This document shows positions 1-5,497 of a DNA stretch of 10,070 bases, one piece after another (position 1 is the first letter of the stretch; every line of letters starts with the position of its first letter). The notes under the pieces are model-generated. The model was not told where the DNA came from and made no database searches. It saw only the letters and a program-made list of their open reading frames with translations. The DNA comes from an uncultured Victivallales bacterium (GTDB lineage Bacteria > Verrucomicrobiota > Lentisphaeria > Oligosphaerales > JAFGRS01). The DNA lies in NCBI GenBank assembly GCA_903834675.1, contig CAILKC010000777.1:1-10070 (forward strand), given 5' to 3'. The translations under genes and the position numbers were made by a program.

Positions 1-187
1 CGGTCAAGTCTCATACAAGGGGTCAGCAGGATCCCCGGCTGGTGCCGGACATGACCGCCAGAGAACTCCGGTGACGCGGCAGGGGATTCTGCCCTTCGTC
101 ATGGGGCATTGGGCATTCGATCTTCCGCGGTTCTCATACCAGCAAACCCCTACGGAGCTGACTTGCGCCCGCTTCTTGGGTTAGTGG

Positions 188-216
188 TTGACAGGAACCC
201 GTGCAGGCGGTATCTC
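188..216 (+). promoter_or_regulatory. Possible weak promoter at the rsmE start
   Basis: A perfect -35 hexamer TTGACA lies at 188-193 and is followed after exactly 17 bases by TATCTC at 211-216, which matches a -10 box only in its first half. Transcription would then begin almost on the rsmE ATG at 224, giving a leaderless or nearly leaderless message. This agrees with the lack of a convincing Shine-Dalgarno sequence in front of that ATG. The -10 match is poor, so this may be chance. Confidence 0.25.
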
Positions 217-223
217 ATGGCTC

Positions 224-949
224 ATGCAAGTCCGGCGTTTCATCGTGGAGCAGATTCCTGCGGCGGGGGCGGAGGTCATTCTGCCTGCGGCGGAGGCCTT
301 ACATGCCGGCAAGGTGTTGCGGCTGCGAGAGGGGGAGCGCCTGGACTTGCTGGATGGCGCCGGGTCGTCCGCCGAGGCGGTGCTGTCGCGGGCCGGGACT
401 GGCCGCCGTTTCGAGGGTATGGCGTGCCGCGTGCTCCGCCGAGAGGGTTGTGCGGAACCCGCCTTGACCCTGCGACTGTATATCGCGCCGCCCCGCGCCC
501 GGCTGATGGGAGAGGTGGTACGCGCGGCGACGGAACTTGGGGTGCGGCGGGTGACGCCGATCCTGTGCCGTTTCGGCGTCTCGCGCCCCGACGCGGGGGC
601 GCTCGACGGGTGGCGTCAGGATGTGCAGGCAGCGGTCAAGCAGTCGGGGAATCCCTTCTTGCCGGTGCTGGATGCGCCGACCGGGTTTGCGGAGGCGTTG
701 CGGGAGGCGGGCGAGCCGGGGGTCTTTGGGGCGCTGCCACGGGGCGGTTCGGCGGCCGAGGCGCGCCCTCTGCAAGGGACGTGTTTCGGGGTGTGGATCG
801 GTCCCGAAGGCGGCTTTTCGGTCGAGGAGGAGCAGGCGCTGTCGGCCAGGGGTTTCGCGCCGTTGGCGGTGGGGCCGTGGGTCCTGCGCGTCGAAACGGC
901 GGTGCCCGCTCTGCTGGGGCGTCTGTGGGCGGAGCAGGCGCATGCATGA
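224..949 (+). CDS. rsmE: 16S rRNA (uracil-1498-N3)-methyltransferase RsmE
   Basis: RsmE methylates N3 of U1498 in helix 44 of 16S rRNA, using S-adenosylmethionine, late in 30S assembly in the cytoplasm. The 241-residue product has the family's usual length. Residues 1-75 are the N-terminal PUA-like RNA-binding part, with the typical H-x3-VLRL-x2-GE pattern near 27-38. The SPOUT (alpha/beta knot) catalytic part follows: ATELGV at 102-107, AVKQSGNP at 137-144, the knot motif IGPEGGFSVEE at 192-202, and LRVETA at 221-226. All are hallmark RsmE motifs. The ATG at 224 was chosen because MQVRRF matches the usual N-terminus; an in-frame TTG at 188 would add 12 unlikely residues. The 3' end overlaps the next gene by 8 bases, so the two are probably co-transcribed. 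The gene is a core housekeeping marker. Confidence 0.95.
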   Translation: MQVRRFIVEQIPAAGAEVILPAAEALHAGKVLRLREGERLDLLDGAGSSAEAVLSRAGTGRRFEGMACRVLRREGCAEPALTLRLYIAPPRARLMGEVVRAATELGVRRVTPILCRFGVSRPDAGALDGWRQDVQAAVKQSGNPFLPVLDAPTGFAEALREAGEPGVFGALPRGGSAAEARPLQGTCFGVWIGPEGGFSVEEEQALSARGFAPLAVGPWVLRVETAVPALLGRLWAEQAHA

Positions 950-1754
950 GGTCGCGGTACGCATCGGCATGACCGACTGGCGCGAGTGGCTGTTGAGCCT
1001 GGCCGACACCCGCCGCCTGCGCTGGCTTGAGCTGCCGACCGAGTTGCTGGAGCCGGGTCCCACGGGGGCGCTCCGTTTGCTCGAGCACTTGGATCTGGCG
1101 GTGCTGCACGTGGCGGATGCCATCCCGGCTAACCTGAGTCGTTACGCCAGCGAGTCGGACCTGACGGGGAATGAGGCTGGACTGGCGACCCTGGCGCGCG
1201 CCGTGCGGAGTCGGCTCAGTGGCCGGGCGCGCTGCACCAGCGTGGACCTGGGCCTGGACCGGCTGGGCGGCGAGGGCCTGGAAGAGGGACTGCGGCGCCG
1301 GGCGCGCTTCCTGCGGGCCATCTTGGAGGGTCTTGAGGCGACCGGTGTGGCCTTGGCCGTGCGCCTGCGCCTGCCTCGCCCTTTTGCTGGCAGTCACGAG
1401 TGGGAATGGGCGGGGAATCTCTTGCACGACCTGGGCGAAGCTCAGGCGGGCCTGGCGCTGGACGTCATGATGTCCGACCTGCCGGAGGATTTCGAGGTCG
1501 AGGCGCGCTTGCGGGAGTGTGCCGCACATCTGGCTGTGGTTCGGCTGCACTTCCGTTGGCGTTGGGGCGAGAGCCCGGCGGACGCGGTCTGGGAACGCTG
1601 GTGCAGCGCTCTGCGGCATCACCCCGGCCGACTGGGCGTGGTGTTCTGTCCGCAGCCGTTGCCGCTCAGCGCCGCGACGGCCCTGCTGGCGGACATCCAA
1701 CGCTGGGCCGAGCCGCTGTTGGGAGAGTCCCGGGGGGCGGCGCAGAAGCGCTGA
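942..1754 (+). CDS. Hypothetical protein coupled to rsmE, possibly TIM-barrel-like
   Basis: I do not recognise this 270-residue protein by name. It has no signal peptide or membrane segment, is rich in Leu, Arg and Glu, and alternates hydrophobic strands (AVRIGM near 4-10, LAVLHVADA near 46-54, CTSVDLGL near 98-105, VALAVRLRLP near 135-144, LALDVMMSDLP near 170-180, LAVVRLHFRW near 195-204, LGVVFCPQPLPL near 231-242) with amphipathic helices. That spacing is what a xylose-isomerase/AP-endonuclease-2-like TIM barrel would show, but no metal-ligand set can be fixed by eye, so the fold is inference. The ATG at 942 has GGAG at 931-934 with a 7-base spacer and lies inside the rsmE stop region, implying translational coupling. 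It converges on the kinase gene with 67 bases between the two ends and no clear terminator there. Confidence 0.75.
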   Translation: MHEVAVRIGMTDWREWLLSLADTRRLRWLELPTELLEPGPTGALRLLEHLDLAVLHVADAIPANLSRYASESDLTGNEAGLATLARAVRSRLSGRARCTSVDLGLDRLGGEGLEEGLRRRARFLRAILEGLEATGVALAVRLRLPRPFAGSHEWEWAGNLLHDLGEAQAGLALDVMMSDLPEDFEVEARLRECAAHLAVVRLHFRWRWGESPADAVWERWCSALRHHPGRLGVVFCPQPLPLSAATALLADIQRWAEPLLGESRGAAQKR

Positions 1755-1821
1755 GCCCCGAGCCCCGAGCCCCCCTCGCGTCTTCACGTTCGTCCCGCCG
1801 GACACTCGCGGGGCCTTTGGG

Positions 1822-3744
1822 TCAACTCCCCAGTCGCAGGAGCCGCAGCACTGCTTCCGCTTGCGAGAAGTCCGGGATGATGAGAGCGGCGCCGGCGCGG
1901 ATCAGGCGGGCGCGCTTGGCAGGATTCAGATCGAAGCGGCGCACCTCATCGCTGGCGACGCCGAAGGGCAGCCCGCCGCGGCGGCGGGTTTCGCGCATCT
2001 CCACCGGGCCGTCGCCGAAGGTGACCAGTCGACCACGGATGTCCCCGATGTCGGCCATGATGCGCTCGAGCACTTCACGCTTGGCATCCTTCGTGACATC
2101 GCCCACGGCGCCGTAGATGCCGCCGCCGAAGCGGTGCGCATAGCCCAAAGCCACGGCTTCGGCACGGACGTCGTCCTGGTCGGTGCCGCTGGCCAGGCAG
2201 CAGATGATGCCGACCCGGTTGAGCGCCTCGACAAACGGCACCGCATTCTTGACCGTGAAGTCGGCGGCGGAGAGCTCGCCCCGGCGGAGGCGTTCGAGAC
2301 GGTGTTCGATACGCTGGGCCAGAGCCTGGGTGTAGATCGCCTTGTAGCCATGCAGGTCGAGAATGCGCTCGGGCGGAACCATGCCGAGTTCACGCACGAT
2401 CTCGACCAGGCCCTGCATCTGGACCAGGGTCTGAACCCCGGTGGTCTGGTCGATGAATGGCCGAATGCGCTCGGCGACCCGGCGGTAGAGAGCCTCATCT
2501 GCCGTACGAAAGCTCTCGCCCATGACCGCTCGGATCATCATCGGTTCCATGACCTCTTCCCAGCCCTGGCGCAGGGTGGACACGGTGCCATCATGGTCGA
2601 AGACGGCGTAACGCAGCGACAGGTCAGTCGGCAAATCGTCGAGGACCTCGATGTGGGTGCCCGCGATCATGTGTGCCTGCCGCGGGTCGTCGGCCACCTC
2701 GGGACGGTGAATGTACTGGGGGTCCAGGCCGACCTCGAGGATCTCCGCGGGTGAGGCGGTGCCGGTCTGGCGCAACTTGGTCACCGTGACCCGGGCGGCG
2801 AAGTTGCCCAATTCCATGGCCTCGGCAGGCGAGGCGCCAGCGGCTGCGGCCGCAGCCAGGCCCGAGAGAAAACTGTCGCCGCCGCCAACCGGGTCCACCG
2901 GCCCCAGCACCTGCAAGCCCGGAACAGACCGGATGCCCTGGGCGTCACAGAGCACGCAACCGCGGGCGCCTCGGGTGACCAGAACCGGCTTGCCCCGGCG
3001 GCCATACAGCGCCTTTGCCGCCTGCTCGGCATCCTCTTTTAGCACCAGCTCGCCGACGGCCTGGCGGCCCCCGCATAGCGCGACCGCCTCGGCGGCATTG
3101 ACCTTGAGCCAGGCATCCGGGTAGCCGTGGGGGAGGTGTCGTCCGTCGAAGATGAAGGTGGAGCGCGGGTGGCGCCGCATCAGGCCGCGGAGCCGATCCT
3201 GCAGGTAGGGCGTGTGGATGCCGGCGGCGACCTGCTCGTTGACAATGATCACGTCCAGGCCGGGCAGGGCCTGCTCGAGGTTGGCCAGGAGCTGGTCTAC
3301 CGCAGGTTCAGTAAGCCGGTTGAAGTTGCCCATGTCGAGGCGAGGTTCCTCGTCCTCGCCGATGAAGGGCTTGCAGTAGCAGAGCGTCTGCCAGGCCTCA
3401 TCGTCGGTCACGGTCAACAGGCCCGACACCTGTACCTGGCGGGCGCGCAAGAGCTCGATCAGGCGGACGCCGAAAGGGTCGCTGCCGACCACGCCGAAAG
3501 CCTGGACCTGGCCGACCCCAACCGCGCTGAGATTGGCCACGACGTTGCCAGCCCCGCCAAGGCTGTAACGCTGGCGCCGAACGGGGCGGGTCATCTTACC
3601 GGTCTCGACCGACCGTTCACTGGATTGCAGATCAAGCATCCAGTAAACGTCCAAGCAGAAATCGCCGATGACCCCCACCCTGGCCTTGGCCATCCCGGCG
3701 AGAATCCGGCGGAGGCGTTCGGGGGTGATCATGCCTTCGTTCAT
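1822..3744 (-). CDS. Fused PfkB-family sugar kinase and HAD-family phosphatase
   Basis: This is a 640-residue fusion. Residues about 20-340 form a PfkB/ribokinase-type kinase close to the HldE/RfaE kinase domain: the substrate motif GGAGN at 63-67, a VTRGARG nucleotide-pocket strand at 256-262, and the ATP/anion-hole motif DPVGGGD at 284-290, whose final Asp is the expected base. Residues about 378-640 form a HAD hydrolase: motif I DHDGT at 383-387, motif II with Ser519/Thr521 in LASGT, motif III lysine in TKDAK at 551-555, and motif IV GDGPVE at 577-582. About 120 residues between motifs I and II suggest a C1-type cap. The kinase lacks the DYGKG stretch typical of heptose kinases, having VNEQ near 168-171. 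One chain may thus phosphorylate one position of a sugar (phosphate) and dephosphorylate another, as HldE and GmhB do in turn, but the substrate is unknown. The ATG at 3744 has TGGAGG 10 bases upstream. Confidence 0.88.
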   Translation of the reverse strand: MNEGMITPERLRRILAGMAKARVGVIGDFCLDVYWMLDLQSSERSVETGKMTRPVRRQRYSLGGAGNVVANLSAVGVGQVQAFGVVGSDPFGVRLIELLRARQVQVSGLLTVTDDEAWQTLCYCKPFIGEDEEPRLDMGNFNRLTEPAVDQLLANLEQALPGLDVIIVNEQVAAGIHTPYLQDRLRGLMRRHPRSTFIFDGRHLPHGYPDAWLKVNAAEAVALCGGRQAVGELVLKEDAEQAAKALYGRRGKPVLVTRGARGCVLCDAQGIRSVPGLQVLGPVDPVGGGDSFLSGLAAAAAAGASPAEAMELGNFAARVTVTKLRQTGTASPAEILEVGLDPQYIHRPEVADDPRQAHMIAGTHIEVLDDLPTDLSLRYAVFDHDGTVSTLRQGWEEVMEPMMIRAVMGESFRTADEALYRRVAERIRPFIDQTTGVQTLVQMQGLVEIVRELGMVPPERILDLHGYKAIYTQALAQRIEHRLERLRRGELSAADFTVKNAVPFVEALNRVGIICCLASGTDQDDVRAEAVALGYAHRFGGGIYGAVGDVTKDAKREVLERIMADIGDIRGRLVTFGDGPVEMRETRRRGGLPFGVASDEVRRFDLNPAKRARLIRAGAALIIPDFSQAEAVLRLLRLGS

Positions 3745-4112
3745 GTGATAATCGCCTCCAGGAGTTCGTGCCGCAACCCCGCTCGCGCCCAGATCCGCTG
3801 GGCCTCAGGCTTTCGGCGCGCCGCGGTGGCTGACATCGTAAGCGACACTATACCCGGCGGACGTAAGGGTGTCTTGAGGCGCTGCGGCCAGCGCCGCTGC
3901 GCCGGGTTGGCCGCCGGACAGCCGATCGTGTGCCGCGACGCATTATTGCCTTGTTGACAGCTTGAAAAATCTCAACTCCAGCCTAACGTACTGCCCCATT
4001 GCCGCCGGGCACTGGAACCGGCAGGGCAGAGCGCCGGAGTGGTCAGGCAGGGCAGGCTGTGCCGCCTAAGGCAAAGAACCGCTTGACTGCCGCAGTCTTG
4101 ATAATTCAGCGT
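3745..4112. other. Intergenic region between the kinase-phosphatase gene and tRNA-Tyr
   Basis: These 368 bases hold the minus-strand promoter described at 3847-3875 and no credible gene. A perfect TTGACA at 3954-3959 has no -10 partner at 16-18 bases. A GATAAT at 4100-4105, just before the tRNA, has no good -35 box, so the tRNA promoter remains unassigned. The stretch around 3940-3990 is notably AT-richer than its surroundings. The plus-strand reading frame that crosses the start of the region is antisense to the kinase and is not a gene. Confidence 0.6.
3847..3875 (-). promoter_or_regulatory. Probable sigma-70-type promoter of the kinase-phosphatase gene
   Basis: On the minus strand AAGACA (3875-3870, four of six matches to TTGACA) is followed after exactly 17 bases by TATAGT (3852-3847, five of six to TATAAT). 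The predicted start, near 3840, gives a leader of about 95 bases before the ATG at 3744, with the TGGAGG ribosome-binding site near its end. Spacing and orientation fit; nothing has been tested. Confidence 0.5.
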
Positions 4113-4197
4113 GGTAGGGTACCGAAGTGGTCAAACGGGGCAGACTGTAAATCTGCTGGCATCGCCTTCCTTGGTTCAAATCCAAGCCCTACCACCA
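4113..4197 (+). tRNA. tRNA-Tyr (GTA)
   Basis: This is a complete class II cloverleaf. The acceptor stem pairs GGTAGGG (4113-4119) with CCCTACC (4187-4193), followed by discriminator A4194 and an encoded CCA (4195-4197). The anticodon stem GCAGA/TCTGC (4140-4144 and 4152-4156) encloses the loop CTGTAAA with anticodon GTA at 4147-4149. A 13-base variable arm forms a GGC/GCC stem, as in bacterial tRNA-Tyr. The T arm is CTTGG/CCAAG around TTCAAAT (4175-4181). At 85 bases it has the usual length. It marks the edge of the accessory region and is a plausible integration site. Confidence 0.97.
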
Positions 4198-4212
4198 GCC
4201 TCAATATGCACC

Positions 4213-4255
4213 AAGACAGGTAGTTGCAGCCCAAACGGCTGTCGCTACCTGTCTT
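4213..4255 (+). terminator. Stem-loop after tRNA-Tyr, probable terminator
   Basis: A perfect 11-bp stem AAGACAGGTAG (4213-4223) / CTACCTGTCTT (4245-4255) is topped, after a TTG/TCG internal loop, by a second stem CAGCC/GGCTG (4227-4231 and 4237-4241) with loop CAAAC. It starts 16 bases past the tRNA CCA and is followed by CTTGTTT, a moderately U-rich tail. Position and shape fit a Rho-independent terminator for the tRNA transcript. The T-tract is interrupted, so it could instead be an end structure of the adjacent element. Confidence 0.55.
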
Positions 4256-4283
4256 CTTGTTTACACTACTTTTCCTACTGTCT

Positions 4284-4608
4284 AACCCCTTAAAAGCCAC
4301 TAAAAGCCACAAGTGATGTCCGTAGCTAAACTGATCCTGACGACAGGCCCCATTGGCGGTCTCTACAAGCCACAAGTCAGCGGGGGCCGTTTGCGGCTGA
4401 CGTAGGCGGCCGCGCACCAGAACAGCGGGGAATGACGCAGCACTCGAAGCCCCACCGCCGCCGCCGACGGCCATGATCGGGTAGCATGGCAGATGCGGCC
4501 TGAACCCCTTAAAAGCCACAAGTAAAAGCCACAAGTACGTTCTCGCACAAACTGAGGCTGAACGCGCGGCTATCCTAGTCGCGGAAGAACACCTTACGAG
4601 CCACAAGT
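4284..4608. repeat. Dispersed AGCCACAAGT repeat, five copies
   Basis: The exact 10-mer AGCCACAAGT occurs at 4305-4314, 4368-4377, 4514-4523, 4527-4536 and 4599-4608, all in the same orientation. Two copies sit in a longer shared block, AACCCCTTAAAAGCCAC, at 4284-4300 and 4503-4519, and each block is followed by a further AAAAGCCAC(AAGT). The copies are irregularly spaced (63, 146, 13 and 72 bases between starts). They break all reading frames, so they are not protein repeats. They lie between tRNA-Tyr and the structured array. Candidate roles are protein-binding iterons, recombination sites or debris of a small mobile sequence; I cannot choose among these. No gene is credible in this stretch. 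Confidence 0.8.
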
Positions 4609-4731
4609 GCCCTTCCGGGACCGCGCGACCCAGGCCATGGGGGGGCCTGTAGCCTCCGGCAAGCGGTGACCCCAGCCGCGCGGCGAGGCCCGGGTTTGCA
4701 CGTCGCACCACCGCGTCGCCACCGGTCTTCC

Positions 4732-5009
4732 GGAGAGGCGCCTGGCCTCAGGCGCAGCGGTGGAGGCCCACCGCATCTCCATTCCCCTGGAGAGGCGCCT
4801 GGCCTCAGGCGCAGCGGTGGAGGCCCACCGCATCTCCATTCCCCTGGAGAGGCGCCTGGCCTCAGGCGCGGCGGTGGAGGCCCACCGCATCTCCATTCCC
4901 CTGGAGAGGCGCCTGGCCTCAGGCGCGGCGGTGGAGGCCCACCGCATCTCCACCATACCGCGGTGGAGGCCCACCGCATCTCCACCATACCGCGGTGGAG
5001 GCCCACCGC
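4732..5009. repeat. Tandem array of 57-bp three-way-junction units grading into 32-bp units
   Basis: The 57-bp unit is repeated in tandem at 4732, 4789, 4846 and 4903 (the last is cut at about 4952), nearly without mismatch. Each 49-base core is GGAGA, G, GCGCCTG-GCCT-CAGGCGC, A or G, GCGGTGG-AGGC-CCACCGC, A, TCTCC: an outer 5-bp stem (6 bp in copies 2 and 3) holding two perfect 7-bp hairpins joined by single bases. An ATTCCCCT linker of 8 bases follows. The only substitution between copies is A to G at the unpaired base between the two hairpins (copies 3 and 4). The second hairpin plus ATCTCCACCATACC then continues as a 32-bp unit with hairpins at 4928, 4960 and 4992. A degraded copy may lie upstream, at about 4700-4731. 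Unlike CRISPR arrays there are no variable spacers. Confidence 0.92.
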
Positions 5010-5259
5010 AGTACCTCCCGGCGGTGCCCGCTCTCTTGCGCCAGAGGGCGTGTCGGAAGCGCGTCCTCCTGGCGCGCGGGAGAAGCCGGATTCCTTCCGT
5101 CCCGGCGCGGCGGGCAGACTCGGGGTCGGCGACCGCGAGCCGATGGCCGGACCGCCGCCGGACCGCCGGACCGCCGTGGGCCAAGATGGCGAGGGGTGGG
5201 AGGGGCGGGGGGGCCTGGGGCCGTCAGGAATTGGGAGTCTAATCGGTATACTCCTCAGC

Positions 5260-5300
5260 CCCCGCCCGTTTCTGAAAATTTCCAGAAAAATCAGGCGGGG
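5260..5300. repeat. Nested stem-loop with GC outer and AT inner arms
   Basis: The outer stem pairs CCCCGCC (5260-5266) with GGCGGGG (5294-5300). The inner stem pairs TTTCTG (5269-5274) with CAGAAA (5283-5288) around the loop AAAATTTC. The AT-rich core inside GC-rich arms is conspicuous in this sequence. It could terminate transcripts from either side or act as an unwinding element. No clear U-tract follows on either strand, which argues against a classical terminator. Confidence 0.6.
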
Positions 5301-5390
5301 ATGGAGTGGAGCCGACGAAGACCTTTACCGCCGTTTGCACTGCGCCGGGCGGCAGGAGGCGCTGGAGGAGGTTGGGAGCTGTCGCCTGCT

Positions 5391-5459
5391 TCGACAATTT
5401 GACGCAATCGACGCAATTGGCGGAACGCTGCTATTCCATCGAATTCGTCAAATTGTCGA
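5391..5459. repeat. 14-bp perfect inverted repeat enclosing iteron-like motifs, candidate origin
   Basis: The arms TCGACAATTTGACG (5391-5404) and CGTCAAATTGTCGA (5446-5459) are exact reverse complements separated by 41 bases. Within and across the arms are near-repeats CAATTTGACG, CAATCGACG and CAATTGGCG, plus the inverted CGTCAAATTG. The patch is clearly AT-richer than its flanks. It lies 39 bases downstream of the primase-helicase stop codon. In some phage satellites, such as SaPIs, the origin with iterons lies next to the rep gene, so an origin is a reasonable inference. A recombinase site or transcriptional terminator is also possible. Confidence 0.55.
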
Positions 5460-5497
5460 GAGGGTACGGAGGCCAGGCGGGGCGGTTGCCATGGCCT

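Larger units (their letters stand above)
5010..5497. other. Non-coding region between the repeat array and the primase gene
   Basis: No reading frame here looks like a real protein; the open frames are Arg/Gly/Pro-rich by-products of GC content. It contains a short tandem of the GGACCGCC type near 5151-5175, a purine-rich G tract near 5195-5220, a weak GGAGT/ACTCC hairpin at 5234-5254, the nested stem-loop at 5260-5300 and the long inverted repeat at 5391-5459. The last two are listed separately. It lies 3' of the primase gene, where a terminator or replication origin of an element could sit. Confidence 0.6.

Noticed and set aside
3..74. Possible C-terminus of a gene entering from the left edge (frame ending in TGA at 72-74)
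   Set aside because: Only 23 codons are visible with mixed third positions and no recognisable motif; the other frames are similarly uninformative.
1519..2754. A 411-codon plus-strand frame across the convergent gene ends
   Set aside because: It overlaps the coupled hypothetical gene out of frame and then runs antisense to the HAD domain, with no recognisable motif and no ribosome-binding site.
3127..3957. A 276-codon plus-strand frame over the kinase N-terminus
   Set aside because: It is antisense to the PfkB domain; its extension into the intergenic region shows no coding character.
4083..4105. tRNA-Tyr promoter TTGACT ... GATAAT
   Set aside because: The spacer is only 11 bases, too short for a sigma-70 promoter, and no better -35 box pairs with the GATAAT.
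4732..5009. CRISPR array
   Set aside because: Repeats are directly tandem with a constant linker and no unique spacers, and no cas gene is nearby.
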